Shown here: positions 23,442 through 34,598 of the stretch, in pieces
Layout: each line of letters opens with the position of its first letter
How positions within the stretch are numbered: the first letter of the stretch is position 1
Origin: Phialocephala subalpina
Taxonomy: Eukaryota > Ascomycota > Leotiomycetes > Helotiales > Mollisiaceae
Length of the DNA: 64,000 nt
Direction: 5' to 3'
Assembly (NCBI GenBank): GCA_900073065.1
Contig: FJOG01000001.1
Location: 1,520,439-1,584,438 of the forward strand
Made by a program: the position numbers and the translations under genes
The notes under the pieces: model-generated
Told to the model about the DNA's origin: nothing
Database searches by the model: none
What the model saw: the letters and a program-made list of their open reading frames with translations, nothing else

Positions 23442-26400
23442 ATGCTGGTCTCATCTAGACATCTTCGAGTCGTGGTATCTCGCTCGAGTGTCTCAGACTG
23501 CTGCATTCGATGTCTTCATCTATCTAGTCGACCTCGTCCACGACTTCGACATGCTCCCACGCGTCAAGTTTGGCGAGTTCCGAATAAGGGCAAGACGACC
23601 TCAGCCTCTCTAAATCCCAAGGGCCTGCCCCAAACCTCAGCTCCTTTAGAGCCTTTGAAGGAGAACGAAGAGAAGCCAAAAAAGAAAAGAGGCCGAAAAT
23701 CTCAGGCTTCACTCAATCTCGAAGACCCACCCCAAAGTTCAAGTCCGTTGGCGCCGCTGAAACTCGAACATGAATCTCCATCGTACCCAACCGTCATACA
23801 GCAGGCGCGGAATAACATGCACAAGTTCGAAAATTGTGTTCTGTTGACACGTGTTGGGGGATTTTACGAGATGTACTTCGAACATGCTCAACAATATGGA
23901 CCTCAATTGAACCTGAAGGTTGCCGATAAGCCAATAAGCGGTGATCGATTCGTTCCTATGGTATATTTCCCTCTCCAAACAATTCTCCCTTGCTGACTGT
24001 CTAGGCTGGCTTTCCATTCTTCCAACTCGATCGGTATCTGAAGATCCTTGTTCAAGACTTCAACCGCTATGTTGCAATAGCTGAAGAGTTCCCCAACGAC
24101 GCATCAGGTCAAGCCAAATCTGGAGGCTTGATGCATGATCGGAGAGTAGCAAGAGTCGTCACTCCTGGCACTCTGATCGATGAAAATTTCATGGACCCTT
24201 TCAGCAATAACTATGTCCTGGCAATTCACACACAAGAATCCAAGGACCAGCATTCTCGTGAATCAATCGGACTAGCATGGCTGGATCTTTCTACTGGACA
24301 TTTTTTCACTCAGTCTACTGCCCTAGGAATGCTGCCTTCTTTTTTGGCACGTATTGGGGCACGAGAGATTGTCTTGGATGAAGCTCTCAAGGGTTCGAAA
24401 GACCATGAGATCTTTACTGTAATTGGAGAGGACCACACGCTCATCACATATACCGATGTGACTAGTATCAAAAGCATCTCGGAATGGGGGCCGGTGTTGG
24501 AGTCGCCGGTTCCTGCTCCGTTAGCCGCTGAGTTCACAGCCCAAGAGATAGCAGCCGGCAGTACTCTTCTTCAGTACGTTGAGACAAGACTACTGGGTGG
24601 CAAGATAAAATTGCAGCCTCCTTCACGGCAGCGGAATGTCATGGGGATCGACAAAAACACCATGCGTGCTTTGGAGGTGAAGAGAACTATGAGGGATGGT
24701 CTTTCGAAAGGTAGCCTGTTGCATACAGTTAGGCGTACTGTCACGAAAAGCGGAGCTAGGTTGTTGGAGCATTGGCTTTGTTGGTATATCATTCTGACTT
24801 TTACGAGTTCATACTGACAGTTTTCTAGCCTCTCCATCAACCTCGGTCGAAGTTATCAATGCTCGACTGGATCTGGTATCTCACATGTTGACTGATGCGA
24901 CACTACGAGAACGACTGGTCATCCTTCTTAGACGGAGTCACGACTCTCATCGCCTGTTGCAAAAATTTGCCTTCGGACGAGGTGATGCAGACGATCTTCT
25001 GGCGTTAGCAGGGACCGTGTTTGCAACCCGAGACCTCGTATCAACTCTGAAAAAGGATGATGCAGGCGAGAATTGTATTCGGTCCCTGATATCTCGCATC
25101 AACCTTGAAGGCCCGATCGACCTTGCAAATTCCATCAAGGCGGCTATCGACGAAGAAGGGCTTGTCCAGCAGCATCGAATTGAAGATGGTCAAGCTGGAG
25201 AGATGCAAGCCTTGACACAAGAGATCATCACGTCAGAAGGCTCTAGTGAGGACATGAATGTCCTCCCGAAATCTCGCAAGAAGAAGCCTAACTCCGTAAA
25301 AGAGTACTATAGCAACGACAACGGCGTTTGGATCATGAAGCCCTCAGCAAGCCCTCTCCTCAAACGTCTCCATAAAGCTCTGGTCAGCTTAGGTGCAGAC
25401 AAGGAGACACTAGAGGAAACACTCCAAGAACGCTTCAGCGCCCCAAGCCTCACCTTAAAGTTCACACCGGGTCTTGGCTACATCTGCCACACCAAAGGCA
25501 AAGACATCAAACTCGACCTCTCTACCCTCCGAAACGTCAGCTCCAGCAAAAGCACAAAATCCTTCCACCACCCCGAATGGACTCACCTCGGCGAACGGAT
25601 CGACCAATGCAAAATCCACATCCGCTCCGAAGAACAACGCGTATTCAACAATCTCCGCGAGCAAGTAATCCTCAACATCATCAAACTTCGTCGAAATGCC
25701 TCTGTCCTCGACGAGCTCGACATATCCTGTTCCTTCGCCACACTTGCATCAGAAAGACACTGGACACGCCCAATTTTGAACCAAACACAGTCCCATAAGA
25801 TCGTCGGCGGACGCCATCCCACCGTCGAAGGTGGACTCGAGGAAGAAGGACGAACATTCGTAGCAAACGATTGTTTCGTCGGCGACGCCCAACAAACATG
25901 GTTCATAACCGGTCCCAACATGGCTGGGAAGTCTACTTTCCTCCGTCAGAACGCTTTGATTACAATCCTAGCACAGATAGGCTCTTATGTCCCAGCTGAA
26001 TACGCTGAGCTAGGAATCGTAGATCAGATCTTCAGTCGTGTCGGCTCCGCTGATAACTTGTATAAGGACCAAAGCACATTCATGGTCGAAATGCTCGAAA
26101 CAGCCATTATCCTCAAACAAGCAACTTCCCGCTCCTTCGTAATTATGGATGAGATTGGTCGAGGCACAACTCCCGTCGACGGCACCGCCGTTGCATTCGC
26201 CTGCCTTCATCACCTAAATAAGGTGAATGGATGTAGGACGCTTTTTGCTACGCATTTTCATGAATTGGCGGATGTGTTGAAGCAGGAGGGGATTGGGAAG
26301 GTTGGGTTTTATTGTACGGATGTGGTGGAGGATGAGGAAGGGGAGGGGTTTAGGTATGTGCATAAGTTGAAAGAGGGGATTAATAGGCAGAGTCATGCGT

Positions 26401-26486
26401 TGAAGGTTGCGAGGTTGGCAGGGTTGCCGGAAGAGGCGATTATGGCTGCGAGGAGGGCTTTGGAGAAAAGTGGATCTGAGGTGTAG
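23442..26486 (+). CDS. MSH1: Mitochondrial DNA mismatch repair protein MSH1 (MutS family)
   Basis: A MutS homologue of about 970 residues with two short introns (about 23,960-24,004 and 24,784-24,829). The N terminus (MLVSSRHLRVVVSR...) is basic, Ser/Arg-rich and lacks acids, as expected of a mitochondrial targeting sequence. MutS domain I follows and keeps the mismatch-wedge motif GGFYEMY (about 23,855). Next are the connector and lever/clamp domains, then the ATPase: Walker A GPNMAGKSTFLRQ (about 25,912), Walker B FVIMDEIGRGTTP (about 26,140) and ATHFHEL (about 26,250). Yeast Msh1 maintains mitochondrial DNA. Base use changes abruptly inside the last exon: strongly C-rich on the coding strand up to about 26,215, then strongly G-rich to the stop. 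The gene converges on the next one with 167 bases between stops. Confidence 0.93.
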
Positions 26487-26653
26487 GATATGGATTTGTG
26501 ATTGTTAGAATCGGAAAGACTGTAGGATATGTGTAGATCATAATGTGGGCGTTGGATGTAGATATTCCTTGTGCTACACACATAGCGAGGAACTGTAAAG
26601 ACCGCCCCAGAGAAGATTATGGTACTAGGCGGTGTTAACAGGGGCTATGACGG

Positions 26654-28031
26654 TCACCGCTGTGCATCAAGAATCTCCCTCTTCGTCTGCTCTTCCAAAT
26701 CTTTGAGTTCTTGAATCCTCTCGAGTCTTTCCTTCTCGATCCGTATTCTATCTATCCTGTCGCGTAATATCTTTAGCTTGCGTTCCTTCCCTCCATCTTC
26801 TTCCTTAACTGGTGGTGCTTCTTGCTGAATCTCGATGGTTTGATCGCGGGCTACCGTTGGAGGAGATTGCCCTGTAACTTTATTTGTAGACGCGAAGATG
26901 AATGTACCTCACTTTCAAGTTCTTGTGTTGGGACAAATGCCTGTCCGGGCGAGCTGGTACTCAACTCGTTTGCCTCTGGAGACAGCCCATGAATATCAAC
27001 GACCTCTCTCACCGGCTTCACAATCGCAGGAGGCTGGGGTATTGCTCCTTTCCCCTGGTTCTGCTCATCCATCTCTGGGAAGTTTTGTTTTGTGCTCATC
27101 TCGTGCCTGTTCACGTCCGTCAAGAACTCGTGTGTCCTGGTCGTGGCTGCCTTACGCCGTTCTCGTCTCCTTCTTCTCTTCTCCTTCGCTTACGTCGAAC
27201 TATGATCCGCCATGCCACGAAGAGCATCAAAAGCAGTAGAAGCACTGCTCCGACTGCGATGCCTGCTTTTGTGCCTGGGGATAGTCCTGTTGAACTCGAT
27301 GGTGCCGAAGGTGCTTCGCCTGTGCTGGGGACAACCGGATAGGCATGCGTAATTGTTGCTATACCCGTCGATGTGGCGTGCAATGATAATACAAGCGTGG
27401 CTTGGGCAGAGATGATGGTCATAGTAGCTGGCACGGCCGAAGAAAATACCGCCTCTCCAAAAGTTGGCTTTCCATCACTCCCGAAGCTGGAGGGGTCGCT
27501 GTAGAAACTGTAAACGTCGTTCGTACCGCTGTATGGCCCTATACAGAAAAAGAGATTTGCCAATGTTAAGCTTACTGATGTGTTTGGGCTAGCAGGTGTT
27601 TGGTCTAGCCAAATAAAAAAGTTGGCGGGCGCTGCTGCTGAGAGCGGGATTTGTTGTCCCCACATTGACTCCTTATACTGCTTGCAAATATGCATGTCTA
27701 ATTCATGTCAATGTTGTTTGTGACGGTTTCGGTTTCATTAACTAACTTTGCTCCACGCCTAACACCTTGTATGAGTTGCTCTGAGAGATCTGCTCACTTG
27801 GATCACCTTCCAATTGGCATAGAATCAGAGTTAGGCTGCGATTGCCCCAGAACCAGTGGTAGTAATTGTAAAGTCGAGCGTCCCGTTTCCGTTCAGTATC
27901 AAAGCAGGCCGATTGAATACTATTCCGTATGCATATGTTGGTACTCGTCGTGGTGAGGTCCGAGCGGCACCTTGGGCCCCAATCGCTATCATTGCCAGCA
28001 GCAGGTTGCGACGCAGTGCGGTAGATGGCAT
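26654..28031 (-). CDS. Single-pass membrane protein with extracellular domain; possible frameshift
   Basis: The protein starts with a signal peptide (MPSTALRRNLLLAMIAIGAQGA) and an ectodomain segment (NRPALILNGNGTLDF). It continues QLEGDPSEQISQSN and, after an intron at about 27,690-27,750, WGQQIPLSAAAPANF. A Ser/Thr/Pro-rich stalk (VVPSTGEAPSAPSSS) leads to one TM helix (AGIAVGAVLLLLLMLF, about 27,230), a basic stop-transfer segment and a cytosolic tail. The last exon adds a charged coiled coil (IRIEKERLERIQELKDLEE) ending at 26,654. The layout resembles the fungal membrane proteins annotated as Mid2-like or of unknown function. The signal-peptide frame and the downstream ectodomain frame do not join at about 27,830-27,850 and no intron fits, so there is either a one-base indel or a sequence error. 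The splice pattern between 27,060 and 27,200 is also uncertain. I do not know its function. Confidence 0.6.
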
Positions 28032-28928
28032 GCCAGCCGACGCTTTCGATATTATTCCATTTGCAATCGTTGGGCAAGAATACCGCTCGAAGAATAGGTC
28101 TTGAGGGGCAGATGGATCTTGCTTGGCGATAAACTCATAATAATCGAAGAAGTTGACACACTACTTGATAATCTTGGTAATGCAGCGGTAAGAGAAGATT
28201 TGCAAATGTGCGATGCATCTGCCATTTTGAATGTCAATTCTTCAAGGCGTTGGAGACGATGAGGAAGGGTAAGAGAAATTCAATGCTACAAAGGAAATGA
28301 CAGGGAGTGTGCGATTGGAAACGAGTGGCTGAAATGCCGAAATACGGAGTATGTTGGTATTTCAGCGAGTGAGAGGATGCTGTACGGCCACAATGGTCTT
28401 CATCGCAGATTCTAAGCGCTTGCTTCAAGACCGAAATGAAAGCCGCACGGCGCTAAGGACTCGAAGATTTGGGGTTGAAGTTTGGAGGCGGCGAAAGATG
28501 CACAAGGTGAGATAAGATCTGAGGAAGAATAGTGGTTAGCGTTGATGTCTAGGTATTCTTGAACATGTATTGAGAGATTGTAAAGAGCAGTCAGGAAAAA
28601 ATTAGAGTTGTTGTTTTTGGTCTTCAAGGAGCAGATCTCCATTAAGGGTTAAAAAGCTTTTGATTTGAATCATCAGTTTGCAGGGGAGAGATGGAATGAA
28701 TGAAATCAAAGTAAACTGACATTGTGCTTGTACCAGACCCAATTCTCCTTCTTTGTGTGTCAGTTCACATCATACCATGTCACGGTCGAAGAAGTCGAGA
28801 TTCTTTCCCATGCGCCGAAGCTACATTAGAGTATATGCATCTGCATGTGCAAGCGCCCTATGTGATTCAGCCACTTTTTCGTAATCCTCCCCAAGAATCT
28901 CTCGAATCTATGCAAGATCAAGACCGAC
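28032..28928. other. Intergenic, no gene seen
   Basis: 897 bases between the start of the membrane protein and the stop of ribosomal P0, both minus strand. Only short open frames; presumably the membrane-protein promoter and the P0 3' end. Confidence 0.5.
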
Positions 28929-29931
28929 TTAGTCGAACAGACCTCCGAATCCCTCATCACCGGACTCCTCAGCCTCAGACTCGTCCTTCTTCTCCTCCTC
29001 GGCAGCGGCAGCTGGGGCATCACCTCCAGCAGCGGCGACGGGAGCGGAAGAAGCATAAGCATCGGGGTTAGCAATGCGGTCCTTGAGCTCCTCTATCTCT
29101 GGCCATCCGTAAGCGGTCTCGACAGCGACAGCCAAAACCTTCTTGTAGCTGTTGACGATCGAGTGCATGACGGAAGGAAGGGTTGGGAAGTTGGCGGCCA
29201 ACGAGACGCAAGCAATAGTGGTGATTGCGCTGCTGAACGACTTAAGAAGTTGAGACTCCTCGATATCGAGAACGGATGGTGGGAAGCAGTTGCCCTGATC
29301 GTAGACCTGGGAGATACCCATACCATAGGTGAAGGGAGAGATGTTCAACATGTTGAGAAGGGTGGCCTCGGAAGCTCCGACCTTGGTTCCGGCATCGACG
29401 AGCTTGAGATCGGTCGTAATTTCAATGGTACCACGGGCAATCTTGGTTGGGACACCGAGAGCCTGGAAGAAAGAGGTCTTTCCGGGTTCCATACCAGTGT
29501 TACCAGCGGGGACGTAGACATCGGCGGGAGCGACGGCACCAGCTCTGGCGGGAGCAGCGACCTTGTTGGCGAGGATCTTGTCACGGATGGTCTTGAGGTC
29601 ACCGTTGGTGAAGACGAAACCGACGTTGCCCTTGACGAAGGGGAGGAGACGTTCGTACTCGGGGGAATCGGAGATGAAGCCCTTGATGGCACGGCGGACC
29701 TGGAAGATAGAAATATTAGCTTGTGCGCATAGTCGTTGATTCGTAGATGCTGCTTACCATGGTGTTCTTGCCCATCAAGACAACACCCTCACCACGGAGG
29801 GCCTGTCGGATTTCGTGCATTTGTTGGGAGCTGACATTGTCGACGGTGACGATGAAGATGCTGTGGTACTCTTCGAGCAAGCCCTTGAGCTTGTCGAAGT
29901 AGCCGGCCTTGTTCTCTGCCTTGCCCCCCAT
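28929..29931 (-). CDS. RPP0: 60S acidic ribosomal protein P0 (uL10)
   Basis: The P-stalk base protein, complete at about 313 residues with one intron at about 29,705-29,756. It starts [20 protein letters not shown] and has the RNA-binding L10 core ([12 protein letters not shown] across the intron, [12 protein letters not shown]) and the [18 protein letters not shown] insertion. The Ala-rich hinge leads to the acidic tail ending [12 protein letters not shown], the conserved P-protein C terminus that recruits elongation factors to the ribosome. Nothing is missing. It is divergent from TRM82, 309 bases apart. Confidence 0.97.
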
Positions 29932-30240
29932 ATCTTCTTATTGTGAAGGTAGGATGTTTAAGGGTCAAGTTTGCGATTGTCTGATGGGATGTTCTCGAGG
30001 TTGAGAAATTCGTTGATGTATGGGAAATCTTGAAGCCAAAATAATTTTGACGATATTGTGCGTCTGTGGGGTGCTGCTAGCGCTCGGCTACCTTTGATAA
30101 TGACCCACCCCTGCTCGAACTTTTTTATACCGGAGTGAAGTTGAGCTTCTGGACTTTCATTTGCGACAATGCACGGATTATTGATTTTATAATATTTTGT
30201 TCTTTAATTCTTCATCGACCCAGGACAATTTCCAGTCAAA
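29932..30240. promoter_or_regulatory. Divergent promoter, RPP0 / TRM82
   Basis: 309 bases between divergent starts of a ribosomal-protein gene and a tRNA-modification subunit gene. Both are growth-related, so shared control is plausible. No named motif was recognised with confidence. Confidence 0.45.
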
Positions 30241-31938
30241 ATGAGAATGCCATATCAGTGTATGACAAGATGCGGGGACATTCTTGTTGCAGCCAGAGGA
30301 TCGAGCATAGACTCATTCAGATTTCAAGACGGATCACTACTATCGACATGGAAACCCCCTTCCAGCCAAGATGGTCAAGGCAGCAAAGCCCCGGAGACTG
30401 TTGCGGAAATCACCACCAAACTGGATAGCCGGAACTCAGAGTCATCTGTCGAAATTGCTCTAGACGCGGCGTCTCCTCCAGCAAAGAAACGAAAGCTTTC
30501 AAAGTCCGAGGAAAGCCCTGGCCATCCTGAAAGGAAGAACGGGAAGAAGAAACAGAACAATAGAGCTTCAGCTCTTTCAAGCGGATTGGAAACTCTAGCT
30601 GTGATTATATTGGCTTCGACGACCGATGGACGGCACGTGATCGCTGTCACTGGAGAGGACAAAAGCATTCGAGTGTTCGAGAATGTGGTGAAAGATGGGA
30701 CGCAAGAGTTGAAGCAGCTCAGTCAGCGGTATGTTCTGGTAGAATTTGTTGTATGTTCTCTCCCTAACGGACTTTAGTGCTATGCCAAAGAGACCGTGTG
30801 CTCTAGTCATCTCGAGCGACAACTCCACAATCATCAGCGCAGACAAATTTGGGGATGTTTATGCTCTTCCTCTCTTCCCATCGGCGAATTACATCAAGTC
30901 ACAAGGTCAAACACTAGAGCCCGCCAAACCATTCGTCCCAGCAGCAAATGAACTCACCATCCACTCTCAGCGGAATCGAAAAGCGCTCGAGAACCAGAAG
31001 AAGCATACTAACAAGGTTTCCGAGAAGACCGAGCTTTCGTTTGAGCATAGGCTATTACTTGGCCACGTTTCATTGCTTACTCATCTCATACTTGTTACTT
31101 CTGCCAAGAAGGACTATATCATAACCGCTGATCGAGACGAACATATTCGAATCTCTCGAGGAATTCCACAAACTCATATCATTGAAGGATTCTGTCTCGG
31201 TCATACCGAGTTTGTTAGTCGGTTGTGCATTCCTAGGAATAGGCCTGATATACTCATTTCGGCTGGCGGCGATGATGAGATTTTCGTCTGGGATTGGAAG
31301 TCTGGTGAATTGATTTCAAGAACGAATCTGACGAAACATGTTGAGGCGTTGAAGAAGAAGTTGGGTGGAGCAGAGATAGTTGATGAGTCAATAGAGCTAG
31401 TAAAGGTTGCTGTATCTGGTCTGTACCACACCAGAGCACACGTCGATGACCATCTACTGGACTTTATCATCGTCACTTGTGAAGGGTACGTTTTGAATAA
31501 TACATTTTCTTCAGTAAAATGGCACCAATGCTAACCACCTCCAGTATCCCAGCACTTTTCTCATTCCACCTCCATCTCGACGGAGACCTCCTCCAAGACC
31601 CCCAAATCGTGGAACTACCAGGCAACCCACTAGCAGTACTCACCGACATTCCACTTCTAAGTGAAGGTAGTACGGGAGATATCGTCGTATCAATTGACAC
31701 CGTTCATTTACCAGGTTCAACAACGGTACTCAGAAGTGAGCCGTCTGGAACGGAAAAGTGTTTAATGATTTTCCATCATTGGGATGTGGGTTTGGTACCT
31801 AGTGATGCGGCATACACGGAACCGGTGGAGGACGACGACAGTGTGTTGCGGAGTGGTGAGGGTATAGGTTGGTTGAGCAATTTGTTGTACAATTTAGAAA
31901 ATTTGCGGAAGAGGGACGGAGATGGTCAAGATGCGTGA
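30241..31938 (+). CDS. TRM82: tRNA (guanine-N7)-methyltransferase non-catalytic subunit Trm82
   Basis: A WD-repeat protein of about 525 residues with two introns (30,730-30,777 and about 31,488-31,544). WD blades are visible as VIAVTGEDKSIRVFE (about 30,640), IISADKFGDVYAL (about 30,830), YIITADRDEHIRISR (about 31,115) and ILISAGGDDEIFVWDW (about 31,250). The signature Trm82 sequence is DEHIRISRGIPQTHIIEGFC followed by LGHTEFVSRLC. Trm82 binds and stabilises Trm8, which makes m7G46 in tRNA. A Ser/Lys-rich insertion near residues 65-105, with PPAKKRKLSK and KNGKKKQ, looks like a nuclear localisation signal. The coding strand flips from C-rich (about 31,560-31,660) to G-rich (about 31,730-31,930) near the stop. 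Confidence 0.92.
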
Positions 31939-32200
31939 TGCTGCACATGGTTTTGTTGAGGCTGGCTTTCATGAATCCTTTGGGGGATAGAGTCCTTGCT
32001 ACAAAGAGGTCAAGAAACAATTGCTATAGAACGAAGGAGGCGCTAAAAGTAGTCGGTCGCGGCTCGCGGTGCTAAGATCATCAGGGTTATTACGTTTGTA
32101 CAAGCAATGAGCGAGGGGCCAAGCAAAGGTACAATTCAAGCACAAGCAATAAGATTTCAACCAAACGTGCGTGGTCCTATATCCATTCATATCTCGTCCA

Positions 32201-34210
32201 CTAATCTATCGGTCCCACACCTAGGACATTAATGGCCCTCCTCTGCTTCTCATATATCCTTTCATTCCAAATATTTACAATCGTATGTACAGCTTCTGCA
32301 ACGTCGGGCCCTTCAACGCTTTGTATTATCCTCACAGCCCATTCAGCCCTCTCTTGAGGCACTGCCTTGTTAAATTTCATCTTGAGATTGATGGCGGCCT
32401 GTGTCAGGGCTCTAGAGACATCGGGATTTAGGGTTGCGTTGTGTCTGCGCAAGTACAAGAGACATTGCGAGACATTGCGAAGAATGACTCGAGGAGGTCG
32501 TGTCTTAGATCGTGCAAAGGCTACAGCCAATTTCGTGACAAGTTCGATTTTCTTGGGCGTAATGGGCGGGCTGCCGACGCGCGATTTAGGAAGTCTAGAA
32601 ACGTCTCCACGGAACGGAATCCTTATAATATGCCATATGTGTGGCCAGGTGATATCCGGGTTATTGACTAAAGAGAGAACAAAGTTTGGGCAGAGCTCAG
32701 GAATGAAGCGTTGTTTATCCTCGCCACGCATATCGATGCACTTTCTATATAACCTCAGCGCAAAAGCACCTTCGCTCGTGACAGTGGCTTCGAGGATTCG
32801 ACCAAGTAAGGGCATAGACAATGGCTTCTTATGCTCTTTCATATGGGAGAAAATGTTGTAGAGTGTTTGGTGCTGTCCGACCGCGAGTAACATGTTGATA
32901 AGTTGTTTTCGTAGGTTCCAGATCAGGTCTTCGTCATCTTCAAGCAAATGAAGCAAGGGCCCAAAACCCTCGCCTCTGGAGACCATTTTACGATGACCTC
33001 CGTTCAGATACTCCATATCCACTCCAAGGAGCCTGTCTTGTTCGATCCAATATTGAAGGATGATTGTGCTCATAATGTTTTCTTGAAGAGGCACCCCACA
33101 GGCCTCCATGGTCTTCCAGCTCCACAGAAACATCTCTTTACTCACACCTGGGAGCTGTGACGCCAAAAAGAGCCAGGTGTACCTCACATCAATAGGAACA
33201 CCAGTAGCTGCTTCGTGAAATAGTGATATGCGCTTGGACCCGCGATGAAAGACGGAGAACAGTGTCTTCTCAGGTAGACACCGCAGAACTTTGGCAAGCT
33301 CTTGAGGAAACGAATGGAGAGCACGTTTGACACCAATATTCGAGTGAGATGATTCCGTAATTGTTGGTAGCCAGGAATCCACAAGTCTGTCTACCATAGT
33401 GCCTATTGCTTGTGTGGAGGCGTCCAACTGCTCCGCAGATAGTGTGCCTATCACACTAATAACTAGCTTCTGCACCTCCATTGTCATGGAGAGGTTCCCC
33501 AGCGCTGTCATGAATGATTTGGTGATAGCGACTTCAAGATAGTCTTTTCGAAGTATTCTGCAAGCCATGAATCCATCCCACATAGCATTGTAGAGGTCCA
33601 GACATTGATGTTCTGCTGCACTAGGTGAGGCCCGGCGCAGGTCCCTGGGGATGCCTTTTAAAGCGTGGATGATGGCTGTCTCCGGCGCCGTGCCGTGGGT
33701 GAGAGAATGCTTGAAATGTTGATTGAAGTCGTTGCAGATGGCCGGCAATTTATCGGGATCGCACGACTTTATCTTGCTACGGAATGTGAGTACGTCCTGA
33801 TGAGAAAATGCTTTTGTTGTCACTTTGCTCTTGGAGACAGATTTCCGGACTTTGTCCTGCACCCGGGAGCGTGCTGGAGCAAAGCTCTCTGGTTCCGGTT
33901 CTCGACTTCTTGGAGCTTCCCACTGCCATTGAGATCTATCCACTTCCCAGAACGAACCCCATAGTGACGAGATACTGGGTAAAGGGGGTGGACAGTCTGC
34001 AGAAAGATGTGCCATGCGCCTTTTCCCCATCCGTCGTCGAGCTTCTAGAGGACCTGGTACAAAGCTCCCATACCGCCGGTGGATCTTCGAACCAAGAACA
34101 AAGCGTTGCCATTCATGGCGGAGGATATCATCGGCTATCCATAGAGACTCCAGATGTGTGGGGAGGTTTCGTTGCACTGCTCCGTGGCAGGCGCAAGGTC
34201 GGGGAAGCAT
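32201..34210 (-). CDS. Helical-repeat protein, PPR-like (probably mitochondrial)
   Basis: An intronless frame of 669 residues, alpha-helical throughout by residue pattern, with units such as LRKQLINMLLAVGQHQTLYN and MPLLGRILEATVTSEGAFAL. These resemble the paired-helix repeats of fungal pentatricopeptide proteins. The N-terminal third is Arg-rich (PLEARRRMGKRRM) and would suit mitochondrial import, although the first residues (MLPRPCACHG) are not a textbook targeting peptide. An in-frame TAA sits two codons before the ATG at 34,210, so the N terminus is fixed unless there is an upstream exon. A small tandem (GAGACATTGC twice, about 32,459-32,478) lies within the coding region. Function unknown; organelle RNA processing or translation is only an inference from the fold. 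Confidence 0.6.
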   Translation of the reverse strand: MLPRPCACHGAVQRNLPTHLESLWIADDILRHEWQRFVLGSKIHRRYGSFVPGPLEARRRMGKRRMAHLSADCPPPLPSISSLWGSFWEVDRSQWQWEAPRSREPEPESFAPARSRVQDKVRKSVSKSKVTTKAFSHQDVLTFRSKIKSCDPDKLPAICNDFNQHFKHSLTHGTAPETAIIHALKGIPRDLRRASPSAAEHQCLDLYNAMWDGFMACRILRKDYLEVAITKSFMTALGNLSMTMEVQKLVISVIGTLSAEQLDASTQAIGTMVDRLVDSWLPTITESSHSNIGVKRALHSFPQELAKVLRCLPEKTLFSVFHRGSKRISLFHEAATGVPIDVRYTWLFLASQLPGVSKEMFLWSWKTMEACGVPLQENIMSTIILQYWIEQDRLLGVDMEYLNGGHRKMVSRGEGFGPLLHLLEDDEDLIWNLRKQLINMLLAVGQHQTLYNIFSHMKEHKKPLSMPLLGRILEATVTSEGAFALRLYRKCIDMRGEDKQRFIPELCPNFVLSLVNNPDITWPHIWHIIRIPFRGDVSRLPKSRVGSPPITPKKIELVTKLAVAFARSKTRPPRVILRNVSQCLLYLRRHNATLNPDVSRALTQAAINLKMKFNKAVPQERAEWAVRIIQSVEGPDVAEAVHTIVNIWNERIYEKQRRAINVLGVGPID

Positions 34211-34598
34211 GGGTTATCGAAAAGGATTCTTCATTTCATTCGTCGCTCCGTGTTGCGATGGTTCTTAGAGGTGAAATTGGCGCATTCGAGGGTATGGAGT
34301 ATGGTTAAAGTCGTGGTAGGCGAATCGTGGGACTTCTGGCGAAGTGAGCAGATGCTGGTGGTGCTGGAGGTGCTGGAGGTGAAGCTTCGAGGTCTTCTGT
34401 GAGCTTCGTCAAAAATTGGCCTGATCTTGGCTAGGTCAATTGAGGCACCAACTCACCAACGTACCCCTGTTGTTTCCTAACTGCTTGTGCAATCGAGCTC
34501 AGGAACGACTTTCTGCAGCGCGGGGTCCAAGTGGGATAAACCCCTCCTGCCGAGGAGACTCATTCATTATCAAATCAACACAACACACATTATTCGCC
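34211..34598. promoter_or_regulatory. Divergent region, PPR-like gene / HEM12
   Basis: 388 bases between divergent starts. It contains a short imperfect tandem of GGTGCTGGA units (about 34,354-34,384). No defined regulatory motif was recognised. Confidence 0.4.

Noticed and set aside
25455..25921. Minus-strand open frames inside MSH1
   Set aside because: They are shadows caused by the C-rich coding strand; the plus frame has full MutS homology.
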